NCBI GenBank assembly: GCA_963709325.1
Contig: CAVPVV010000003.1
Span: 2,914,001-2,978,000, forward strand
Source of the DNA: VFZN01 sp963709325
Lineage (GTDB): Bacteria > Acidobacteriota > Vicinamibacteria > Vicinamibacterales > UBA2999
DNA: 64,000 nt
Reading direction: 5' to 3'
Positions within the stretch are counted from its first letter, which is position 1. Every line of letters begins with the position of its first letter. Below the pieces are notes generated by a model. It made no database searches. It had not been told where the DNA came from and worked only from the letters and a program-made list of their open reading frames with translations. Shown here piece after piece: positions 1-7,749 of the stretch. The position numbers and the translations under genes are program-made.

Positions 1-1360
1 CGGCGTCTACCGGTTCGCGGGATCGCCGAGCGTGGCGCCGACGCCGTTCCAGTACGACCAGGCATTCGCACTCGTCCCCGAAGCTCGCCTGATGTACCCG
101 AAGGCCTACGTCGTCACCAGCTTCATCCAGGACGACTGGCGCATCAGAAACAATCTGACGTTGAACCTCGGTGCGCGCTATGACATCGAGTTCATCAAGA
201 ACGTGCCCGACTACCCGGCCCCGGCCGACAAGAACAACTTCGATCCGCGGCTCGGTTTTGCGTGGGATCCGACTGGCGAACAGAAGTGGGCGATTCGCGG
301 CGGCACCGGCTGGTTCACTCAGCAGCACCCGATCTTCACGATCGTGAAGGGCGGCGTCGGCGGCCGGAACGGCCTGGTGACGCTGAACCTGACGCCGACC
401 AGCCCGCTGTTCCCGACCTACCCGAACGCGATTCCGTCGCTGCCGTCGGACACGGTGCTGCCGATCCGGTCGATCCAGGAGATCTCGCCGACACTCGAGA
501 ACGAGCGCGCCTGGACCGCCTCGTTCGGGGTGCAGCGCCAGATCGGCGCCCGCAGCAGCGTGGCGATCGATGCCAACATCAACCGCGGCCAGAAGCACGG
601 CTTCCTCGACGAGAACGCCCCAGCGTCGGTGCCCAAGGAGGTCCTGAACGCCGCGAACGGTGCGACTGTGCGGACCGTGGCGCAGGCCGACTTGACGCGG
701 CCGACGCTGCCGGTGCCGAACGGCTTCCGGCGCGTCGAGATTCTCACCAACGAGGGTCGCTTCTGGTATCAGGGCATTCGCTTCTCCGGAACCCACCGCA
801 CCGAGCCGCTCACGCTATCGGTGTCCTACACCTACTCGAAGGCCGAGGACCGGCTGAACCACTGGTTCGCTCCCGAAGACAGTAACGATCCCGAGCTCGA
901 TCGGGGCCGCACCGGCGCCGATACGCCGCACAACTTCGTAGGCAGCTTCACCTGGAACGTGCCGGGTGGCGAGAACATCATCACCCGGGACTGGCGGTTG
1001 AGCGGCGTTTCGCGCTCGATGAGCGGGACGCCGTACTCGCTGCGCTACGCCGGCGACCCGACCGGCACGCAGCTGACGCAGTGCAGCACCCGTGGGTGCC
1101 AGGCGGCCCGGCCCGGCGCACGCAATACCGAACGCGGCGATCACATCAACTTCACCGACTTCACACTCGCGCGCATTTTCAGGGTCGGGCAGGACCGCAT
1201 CGAGTTCAGGGCTGACATCTTCAACGCGTTCAACAACTGGAACGTGATCGCCGACGGCTACGTGAACGTGGTCACCGCGGCGAACTTCGGCCAGCACACA
1301 GGAGGTAGCGCCGTCTGGCCGGGCAGACAGTTCCAGTTCGCGGCCACCTATCGCTTCTAG
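1..1360 (+). CDS. TonB-dependent receptor (Oar-like), C-terminal part
   Basis: This is the C-terminal portion (about 452 residues) of an outer-membrane TonB-dependent receptor; the open frame runs in from the left edge, so the true start lies outside the window. Visible barrel signatures are a 'FIQDDWRIRNNLTLNLGARYD' type strand pair near the left end, alternating aromatic strands such as 'LSVSYTYSKA', and a C-terminal strand ending in Tyr-Arg-Phe as expected for BAM-dependent insertion. Acidobacterial members (Oar/carboxypeptidase-regulatory-domain receptors) are usually about 1000-1200 residues, so roughly the last 40 percent is present. Substrate cannot be told from this part. The next gene starts 36 bases downstream of the stop on the same strand. 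Confidence 0.85.
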   Translation, partial: GVYRFAGSPSVAPTPFQYDQAFALVPEARLMYPKAYVVTSFIQDDWRIRNNLTLNLGARYDIEFIKNVPDYPAPADKNNFDPRLGFAWDPTGEQKWAIRGGTGWFTQQHPIFTIVKGGVGGRNGLVTLNLTPTSPLFPTYPNAIPSLPSDTVLPIRSIQEISPTLENERAWTASFGVQRQIGARSSVAIDANINRGQKHGFLDENAPASVPKEVLNAANGATVRTVAQADLTRPTLPVPNGFRRVEILTNEGRFWYQGIRFSGTHRTEPLTLSVSYTYSKAEDRLNHWFAPEDSNDPELDRGRTGADTPHNFVGSFTWNVPGGENIITRDWRLSGVSRSMSGTPYSLRYAGDPTGTQLTQCSTRGCQAARPGARNTERGDHINFTDFTLARIFRVGQDRIEFRADIFNAFNNWNVIADGYVNVVTAANFGQHTGGSAVWPGRQFQFAATYRF

Positions 1361-1396
1361 GTGCGAGGGTTGCGACGGGTGCAACAGGAGTTGTCG

Positions 1397-2051
1397 ATGA
1401 CGAGTGAGCGCGTGACACGGCGGCAGTTCGTCGGAATGGTCGCCGGCGCTGCCGCTGTTGGAGCGGGTTCCACGGCCCTCGTTCGCGGGCAGACCACGTC
1501 TGGCGGCGCGCGTTCGCGTTCGCGTCCAGACCGAGCTCGGGGACATCGTCCTCGAGCTCGATCCGAACCGGGCGCCGGGCACCACCGCGAACTTCCTGCG
1601 CTATGTCGACGCCGGTCACTACGATGGGGGGACGTTCCATCGCACCGTGAAGCCGGACAACCAGCCGGAAAGCACGGTGAAGATCGAGGTGATCCAGGCC
1701 GGCGTCAATCCCGATCGCGCCAAGCAGGGATTTGCGGCGATTCCGCTGGAGCGCACCTCGGCCACCGGCCTCGCGCACAAGGACGGCGCGGTATCGATGG
1801 CCCGCGGCGCCCCGGACTCGGCAACGTCAGGCTGGTTCATCTGCATCAACGATCAGCCGTCGCTCGATTTCGGCGGCGCGCGCAATCCGGACGGCCAGGG
1901 CTTTGCTGCGTTCGGCCGCGTGGTATCCGGGATGGACGTGGTCCGCCGGATCCAGCAGGCGCCGTCCTCGTCGGATCGCACCAGCAACACCGAGGCGCAG
2001 AAGCTGACGCCGCCGATCCGGATCAGCAAGGTGTCGCGTGTGACACCGTAG
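1397..2051 (+). CDS. Tat-exported cyclophilin-type peptidylprolyl isomerase, frameshifted
   Basis: Cyclophilin-type PPIase, predicted to act outside the cytoplasm. The ATG at 1397 follows AGGAG (1386-1390). The first frame encodes a Tat signal (twin Arg in 'TRRQFVGM', then an Ala/Gly-rich segment, to about 1500). The cyclophilin domain continues in a different frame from about 1515 to the stop at 2051: 'ELGDIVLELDPNRAPGTTAN', 'FLRYVDAGHYDGGTFHR' with the catalytic-type Arg, and 'GWFICINDQPSLDFGG'. Joining signal and domain needs removal of one base between about 1498 and 1525, in a GCG/TTCGCG repeat tract. Either the gene is broken or the read has one extra base. No other start in the second frame has both a ribosome binding site and a signal sequence, so I treat it as one gene. 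Confidence 0.75.
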
Positions 2052-2060
2052 AATTCGAGG

Positions 2061-3689
2061 GTGCCGCCCGCCAAGCGTCGGCGCGGAGGAGCCGCGCCCG
2101 CCAATCCCGCCGCGCCCTCGCCGGCCCGTACCGAGAGCGGGAACCCGCGGGGCTCGAACTGGCAACCTCCGGCGGTGCCAATCGTCGTCGCGGTTCTGGT
2201 AATCGCGGCGGCGTGGATCGGCGCGGATCGCCTGGCACATCGCGCGAAGGCCGGCGCGGCTTTGCCTGTGCCTGGCAGTCTCGCGGCGTTGCCGGAACCA
2301 GCTCGCGCGCAGGTGCAGGCGGCTGCTGCCCGCGTCCAAGGCTCTCCCGAGTCGGGCGACGCCGCCGGCGAGCTTGGCCGGGCGCTCCACGCCAGCCTGT
2401 TGAGCGACGCCGCCATCGCCGCCTACGCCAGAGCAGAACAGATCGATGACGCATCCTGGCGATGGCCCTACCTCCGTGCGGTGCTGCTCGAGGAACGCAG
2501 CCGCCTCGACGACGCGCGCACGGCCCTTCAATCCGCGATTGACAGAAACGGGGCGCCGGGGCTGGCGTGGTTCCGGCTCGCCGAGATTGCCTTCAAGCAG
2601 GGACGGCTCGATGACGCCGAGGCTGCGTATCGGCGCGCTGCGGACATGCCACCCGCGGACCCGTTTCGCCCGGGCGGCGTCACGTCCCGGCGCGTCCTCC
2701 CGATGAATACCTACGCGCAACTCGGCCTGGCCCGCATCGCCCTGGATCGGCGGCAAACGTCGCAGGCCGCCGCGATGATCGACGCGATTCTCGCTTCGCA
2801 GCCGACGTTCGGCCCCGCGCGATCGCTGCGAGCCAGCTTCGATGCAAGTACGGCGGTGGCGCCGGCATCGAGCCGCGCCTACGTGCCGCCCAACGATCCA
2901 GAGGTCGACTCGATCGTGGCGATGTCAGCCATGCGCGACCTGCTCCTCAAGCACGCGGCAGTCGCGGCGCGCGGCGGCGATCGCGAGTGGCGCGAGTTCC
3001 TCGTCCGCCGTGCCGCCGAACTCAATCCGCGAGACCCGAACGTGCTGATGGAACTCGCGGCGATGCTCCAGGCGACGAACCGAGCGACCGAGGCTCTCGA
3101 GGTCCTGCGGCAGCACGAGCAGTTCGTGCCTGGGGATCACCACACGCTGGTGGAGCAGGGCCGCTGCCTCGCGGACCTGGGCCGGCTCGAGGAGGCGGAG
3201 GTCGTTCTTCGGCGCGCCGCCCGGGTGCGTGACGCGGCCGCCGAGTACAACCTCGGCACGGTCGTCGATCGGCTCGGGCGTTCGGATGAGGCCCGGGCAC
3301 ACTACGAAAAGGCTCTGGCAATCGATCCTTTTCACTCTCGCGCGTTGAACAATCTGGGCGTCCTGCTCGATCGACACGGTCAGGGTGCCGAGGCGATTCG
3401 GACGCTCGAGCGGGCGATTCAAGCCGATCCCGACAACGCGGATGCCTATTCGAACCTTGGCAGCGCGTTGATTGGCGCCCGCCGGCTGCCTGACGCGCTT
3501 CGCACCATCGAAGTCGCCATCGCCCTAGATCCCGACGCGGCCGACCCGCACAACAACCGCGGCATCGCGCTGGCGCAGTCGGGCCGTCTTCAGGAAGCGA
3601 TCGCGGAATTTAACACGGCCCTTCGCCTCGATCCCGCCCACGTCAACGCGCGCCGCAATCTCGGACAGGTGCAGCGGCTGGCCCGATGA
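2061..3689 (+). CDS. Membrane-anchored TPR-repeat protein
   Basis: A 542-residue protein with a basic, Pro/Ala-rich N-terminus, one membrane segment at about residues 39-52 ('VPIVVAVLVIAAAWIGADRL'), and a long alpha-helical TPR array. The repeats are clearest from about residue 395 to the end, for example 'AEYNLGTVVDRLGRSDEARA', 'ALNNLGVLLDRHGQGAEAI', 'AYSNLGSALIGARRLPDAL' and 'PHNNRGIALAQSGRLQEAI'. It is probably a type II anchored scaffold with the TPRs in the periplasm. The GTG start at 2061 is tentative because GAGG lies directly against it; it follows the PPIase stop by 9 bases, so the two may be co-transcribed. Specific partners are unknown. Confidence 0.8.
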   Translation: MPPAKRRRGGAAPANPAAPSPARTESGNPRGSNWQPPAVPIVVAVLVIAAAWIGADRLAHRAKAGAALPVPGSLAALPEPARAQVQAAAARVQGSPESGDAAGELGRALHASLLSDAAIAAYARAEQIDDASWRWPYLRAVLLEERSRLDDARTALQSAIDRNGAPGLAWFRLAEIAFKQGRLDDAEAAYRRAADMPPADPFRPGGVTSRRVLPMNTYAQLGLARIALDRRQTSQAAAMIDAILASQPTFGPARSLRASFDASTAVAPASSRAYVPPNDPEVDSIVAMSAMRDLLLKHAAVAARGGDREWREFLVRRAAELNPRDPNVLMELAAMLQATNRATEALEVLRQHEQFVPGDHHTLVEQGRCLADLGRLEEAEVVLRRAARVRDAAAEYNLGTVVDRLGRSDEARAHYEKALAIDPFHSRALNNLGVLLDRHGQGAEAIRTLERAIQADPDNADAYSNLGSALIGARRLPDALRTIEVAIALDPDAADPHNNRGIALAQSGRLQEAIAEFNTALRLDPAHVNARRNLGQVQRLAR

Positions 3690-3695
3690 GGCGTC

Positions 3696-6194
3696 TCACC
3701 TCGTTGACAGGGCGCAGATGTCGTTCAGGATCCCGGCCGCGGTGACAGCCGGGCCGGCGCCGGGGCCGCTTATCACTAGGGGCTCGTTCCGGTAGCGATC
3801 CGAAGTGAAGCTGATGATGTTGCGCGTACCCGTGGCCGCGCCCATCGGGCTCTCGATCGGCACAGCCACGAGGCGTGCGGAAACCGTCCTGGGAGTGGCG
3901 CTGACCACGTAACGAAGCACCCGTCCGCGCGCGTTCTCCGTCTCCACCTTCGTCCGCCATTCATCGTCGAGCGTCGGCAGGCAGTCCATGAACGCCGCGA
4001 GCGGCAGCTTCCGCAACTTCGGCGGGACCAGATCGTCCGGGGCCGCGGCGGGTCCGTGGTAGCCCATCATTCGCGCGAGGATGAGGCCCTTGCGACCGGC
4101 GTCCTGGCCCGAGAGGTCCTCGCGTGGATCGGGCTCTGCGTAACCGCGCTCGACGGCTTCGCGGACCGCGGCCGAGAACGGGCGGCCTGCCGAGATCTCC
4201 GACAGCACGAACATCAAGGTGCCGCTCACGCAGCCGTCGATTCGCCTGACGCGATCGCCGGTTTCTTCCAGCTTGTTGAAAGTATCGATGATCGGCAGGC
4301 CCGCGCCCACGGTGGCCTCGAAGCGCACGTTGCGGCCCGTGGTCCGGGCCGCGTCGAACAATTTCGAGTAACTCTCGGAGGGACCGGCCAGCGGCTTCTT
4401 GTTCGCGAGCACGACATGAAAGCCGGCGCGGGCCGCCAGCAGCAGAAGATCACCGGTTTCTTCGCCCGTGACGTCGACGACGACCGGCCGGGACACCGCG
4501 TGCTCGGCCATCCACGCGAGCGCCGCTTCGGCGCCAGCCCGAGTGCCGCCCAGGTCCGCGAGCAGGCGCCCGGCATCCTTCTGTTTCGCGAGCCGCAGCA
4601 GCCGTGCGCGCGACAGCCCCGACGCGTCGAAGACGAAGCCGGAACGATCCAGGAGGCCCACCATTCGCACCTGGCGCCTGGTGTCGAGCGCGGCAACCTG
4701 GTCGGCAAGGGCACGTCCGACCCGGCCGAAGCCAAGCAGCACGACGTCAGTCTGATGCGCAGTACGGGCCCGGCCGCCGCCGATCTTCGACAGCTGGAAG
4801 GCCGCGTGAACGCGCCTGGCCGCGTCGGGTGCTTCCTTGGCCACGACGACGAACGAGATGTTCCGTTCCGACGAGCCCTGCGCGATTGCGACGACGTTGA
4901 GACCGCCAGCCTCGAGCGCCGAGAACACGCGCGCAGCGATGCCGGGCGTCCCGGCCATGCCCTCGCCGACCACCGCAATCACCGCCATACCCTTTCGCGC
5001 GGAGACCCCGTCGATGAGCCCGGTTTCGATTTCGTGACGGAACGCCTTGCTCACGCTGGCGACGGCGCGGTCGGCCTCGCTTTCCGCCACCGTGAACCCG
5101 ATTGAGCTCTCCGACGAGCCCTGGAAGATCGTCGAGACCGACAGCCGCTCGCCGTCGACGGCGGCAAACGTGCGCGCGGCGATGCCGTGCACACCGACCA
5201 TGCCCTTGCCGGCGACCGTCACCACCGCCTGTCCCGGCAGGATGGCGAGCGCCTTCACCGGGAATCCGGGCTCGACGTGGCGAGCCGTGACCTCGGTTCC
5301 GGGGATGTCGGGATTGATGAACGAGCGGACGTGCAGCGCGATCCGCGTGCCGGAAATCGGAATCAGGGCCCGCGGGTGCAGGACCTTGGCGCCGTAATGC
5401 GCGACCTCTGCTGCCTCCTGGTGGTGTAGTTCGGGAATGAGCCGCGCGTCGGGGACGAGCCGTGGATCCGCAGTCAGAATCCCTGGCACGTCCTTCCACA
5501 GCACCACCCGGCGCGCCCCCAGCACGCGACCGAGGAGTGTCGCCGTCAGATCGGATCCGCCGCGCCCCAGCGTCGTGATGCTGCCGTCGCGGGCCCGCCC
5601 GATGTAGCCGGTCACGACCGGGACGATGCCGCGCGACAGGGACGGCTTGATCAGCTCCTTCGCGAGCACGCCAGTCTCGGAAATCAAGGGTGCGGCGCCG
5701 CCATGGTCGTCGTCGGTGCGGACGACGTCGAGGGCATCGACGAATCGCGACGACCCGATCGCTGCAGCCAGGAGCCGTGCAGAGAGCTGCTCACCTCTGC
5801 AAACCATTGCGTCGCGAGTGCGTGCCTCGAGGTGCCGCAGCACGCTCACCGCCCGACACAGCTCGCGAAACTCGGTCGCCGAGCGATCGATTTCGGCAAT
5901 CACGTCGGCGAGCGCCGCGCGATCCTTCACCGCGGTCCTGGCCGCGGCGTGGTGTCGCGACTGGAACGTCTCGGCGGCGAGCTCGGCCTCGACCATCCGC
6001 CCATCGACCGCATGCCCGGCGGCGGCGATCAGCAGATCGGTCATGCCGCCCAGCGCCGAGGCGACGATGACCAGCGGCCCGCCATGCGCGGCGATGCGCG
6101 CCGCGGCGCGAGTGATCGCCTCGCCGTCGGCGAGCGACGCGCCGCCGAATTTCCAGACTTCCAGTGCCGGCTTTCGGGCCGTTGCCGCTGTCAC
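3696..6194 (-). CDS. thrA: Bifunctional aspartate kinase / homoserine dehydrogenase
   Basis: Carries the first and third steps from aspartate to threonine/methionine in one 832-residue polypeptide, close to E. coli ThrA (820). Order: aspartokinase domain with 'KFGGASL' near the N-terminus and a 'GRGGSDLTATLLG' substrate-site segment near residue 215; two ACT-type regulatory modules at about residues 315-465; homoserine dehydrogenase from about residue 482 ('TDVVLLGFGRVGRAL' nucleotide-binding loop, later 'SGTLMFVLSEI' and 'GYAEPDPREDLSGQDAGRK'). ACT domains imply allosteric feedback, classically by threonine. The start is GTG at 6194, chosen because AGGAG lies six bases upstream. It is the last gene of a minus-strand amino acid cluster but is separated from the PLP enzyme by a large repeat hairpin. 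Confidence 0.95.
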   Translation of the reverse strand: MTAATARKPALEVWKFGGASLADGEAITRAAARIAAHGGPLVIVASALGGMTDLLIAAAGHAVDGRMVEAELAAETFQSRHHAAARTAVKDRAALADVIAEIDRSATEFRELCRAVSVLRHLEARTRDAMVCRGEQLSARLLAAAIGSSRFVDALDVVRTDDDHGGAAPLISETGVLAKELIKPSLSRGIVPVVTGYIGRARDGSITTLGRGGSDLTATLLGRVLGARRVVLWKDVPGILTADPRLVPDARLIPELHHQEAAEVAHYGAKVLHPRALIPISGTRIALHVRSFINPDIPGTEVTARHVEPGFPVKALAILPGQAVVTVAGKGMVGVHGIAARTFAAVDGERLSVSTIFQGSSESSIGFTVAESEADRAVASVSKAFRHEIETGLIDGVSARKGMAVIAVVGEGMAGTPGIAARVFSALEAGGLNVVAIAQGSSERNISFVVVAKEAPDAARRVHAAFQLSKIGGGRARTAHQTDVVLLGFGRVGRALADQVAALDTRRQVRMVGLLDRSGFVFDASGLSRARLLRLAKQKDAGRLLADLGGTRAGAEAALAWMAEHAVSRPVVVDVTGEETGDLLLLAARAGFHVVLANKKPLAGPSESYSKLFDAARTTGRNVRFEATVGAGLPIIDTFNKLEETGDRVRRIDGCVSGTLMFVLSEISAGRPFSAAVREAVERGYAEPDPREDLSGQDAGRKGLILARMMGYHGPAAAPDDLVPPKLRKLPLAAFMDCLPTLDDEWRTKVETENARGRVLRYVVSATPRTVSARLVAVPIESPMGAATGTRNIISFTSDRYRNEPLVISGPGAGPAVTAAGILNDICALSTR

Positions 6195-6215
6195 GCTGCG
6201 CTCCTGTCACGGACG

Positions 6216-6372
6216 GGAACACGAAGGCCACGAAGAGCACGAAGGACACGAAAGGTTTGAGTGATCAAGGAGGACACTGTTGGACTGTGGCGGGTTTGTG
6301 GGAAGGCGTGAACTACGTGCTCGAAGACCTTCGTGATCTTCGTGTCCTTTGTGGGCTTCGTGTTCCCTCGGG
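6216..6372. repeat. Long imperfect palindrome of CACGAAGG-type repeats
   Basis: The gap between the PLP enzyme and thrA holds a left arm of CACGAAGG/CACGAAGA units (about 6217-6257) and a right arm of CTTCGTG units (about 6328-6371) that are reverse complements of each other, from GGGAACACGAAG to CTTCGTGTTCCC. Transcribed, this folds into a long hairpin. Such elements are dispersed between genes in several bacterial phyla and are often mis-annotated as short proteins rich in 'TKATKDTK'. It could attenuate transcription from the upstream genes into thrA. Confidence 0.8.
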
Positions 6373-6375
6373 CGT

Positions 6376-7749
6376 TCATTGCACACCGAGCTCGGCGATT
6401 CGTTCCCGCTGCCATGCCGCCACATCGTCGGGCGAGATCGTATCGGCGTAGTGCAGCGTCCAGTTCAGCGACGCGATCAGATCGTCGGCCTCCTCGAGAC
6501 CCACTCCGAGGCGAATCAGCCGATCGAATCCGTTGCGCTTGAGTTGCGCCGGCGCCGTGAAGTACTCGGACACTGTCTGGTGGTGGTTCACCTTCGTTGC
6601 CAGCCCGTCGAATGACAGTGCGTAGCGGACGACGACGGTGGTCGCGAGGACGTCGGCGATATGCCGGGTCTGCGCTTCGTCGGCGCCGGCCACCCGGAAC
6701 GACAGCAGCGATCCGTGCCGCACGTATTGATCTCGGATGATCGCCGCGTCCGGGTGCGAGGGCAGCGACGGGTGAAACACTTCCGACACGCGCGGGTGCG
6801 CGGCCAGAAACGCGGCCACGCGCGAGGCAGTGGCCGAACGCCGGGAGTGCGCATCGCGTGCGCCGTCCCAGCTCTCGAGGATGGCGGTTGCGCGCCGCCA
6901 GTCGAGGATGCCGCCGCGCATCGCGAGCAAATCCATCACCCCGTTGCCAAGCGCGAGGTCGTTGGTGGCGATGTATCCCCAGAGGTCTCGATCGGTACCG
7001 CCGAGCGCTTTCGTACCGCTGCCGATCACGACGTCCACGCCCTGGTCGAGGAGCGGCCGGCTGAACGCCCACGGTGTCGCGATGGTCGAATCGACAATCA
7101 GCCGCAGGTCCGGTGCGCCTCGACGCGCCTCAGCGATCGTCGAGCGCAGCCTGGTGATGTCCTGCGCCCTCACCAGCGGGTTCGTGAAGGTCTCGGCGAA
7201 GACCAACGCGGTCTCCGGACGGATTGCCTCCTCGAGCGCCGACCAGTCGCCGTCGTCCACGATCGTCACGCTGCCGCCGACCCGGCCGGCCAGCGATTCG
7301 AGGTAGGTGCGCGTTTTGTTGTAGACCTGCCGCATCAGCACGGCGTGACGATCGCGCGTCATCAGCTCGTCGAACACGAGCGCCGTGGCCTGCATGCCCG
7401 AATCGCACGCGAGCGCCCCGCGCGCGTTTTCGAGCGAGCGCAACCGAGCCAGCAAATCAGCAGTGGGGCCGGTACCGTATCGCGCGTAGAGCTGCGGGAG
7501 CGCCGACCAGCAATGCTCGCCGAGGAACACGCTGGCCGCCTTCCCCTGCTGCCAGGCGATGACCCGCGTCGATCCGAACACGTCGAGCTGCACCGTAGGA
7601 TCCGAGGGGTGCAAGTATGGCGTTCCCGAACGGCGGGCATGCGCGTCCAGAGCGTTGTGGAGATCGCGAGTGGCGCGGCCCATCGCGTCGAGCGAAGGGC
7701 GCTCCGGCGGGCACTGCCGTGGATCCAGCCAGGCTCCAACGCCGCTCAT
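6376..7749 (-). CDS. PLP-dependent Cys/Met metabolism enzyme (cystathionine gamma-synthase-like)
   Basis: A 457-residue fold-type I PLP enzyme of the trans-sulfuration family. Visible: 'RSLENARGALACDSGMQATA' (cofactor phosphate region), 'LIVDSTIATPW' (the Asp that binds the pyridine N), and the Schiff-base lysine Lys247 in 'GSGTKALGGTDRD'. It is longer than the usual 380-400 residues, with an N-terminal extension of about 40-60 residues. The start at 7749 is chosen because its ATG shares ATGA with the stop of the upstream MetX-Hom gene, indicating translational coupling. Context points to cystathionine gamma-synthase or O-acetylhomoserine sulfhydrylase acting on the O-acetylhomoserine made next door; sequence alone does not separate these from lyases. 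Confidence 0.85.
   Translation of the reverse strand: MSGVGAWLDPRQCPPERPSLDAMGRATRDLHNALDAHARRSGTPYLHPSDPTVQLDVFGSTRVIAWQQGKAASVFLGEHCWSALPQLYARYGTGPTADLLARLRSLENARGALACDSGMQATALVFDELMTRDRHAVLMRQVYNKTRTYLESLAGRVGGSVTIVDDGDWSALEEAIRPETALVFAETFTNPLVRAQDITRLRSTIAEARRGAPDLRLIVDSTIATPWAFSRPLLDQGVDVVIGSGTKALGGTDRDLWGYIATNDLALGNGVMDLLAMRGGILDWRRATAILESWDGARDAHSRRSATASRVAAFLAAHPRVSEVFHPSLPSHPDAAIIRDQYVRHGSLLSFRVAGADEAQTRHIADVLATTVVVRYALSFDGLATKVNHHQTVSEYFTAPAQLKRNGFDRLIRLGVGLEEADDLIASLNWTLHYADTISPDDVAAWQRERIAELGVQ

Noticed and set aside
6191..6451. Short proteins rich in 'NTKATKSTKDTKG' in the gap upstream of thrA.
   Set aside because: They are translations of the CACGAAGG intergenic palindrome, a known source of spurious annotations.
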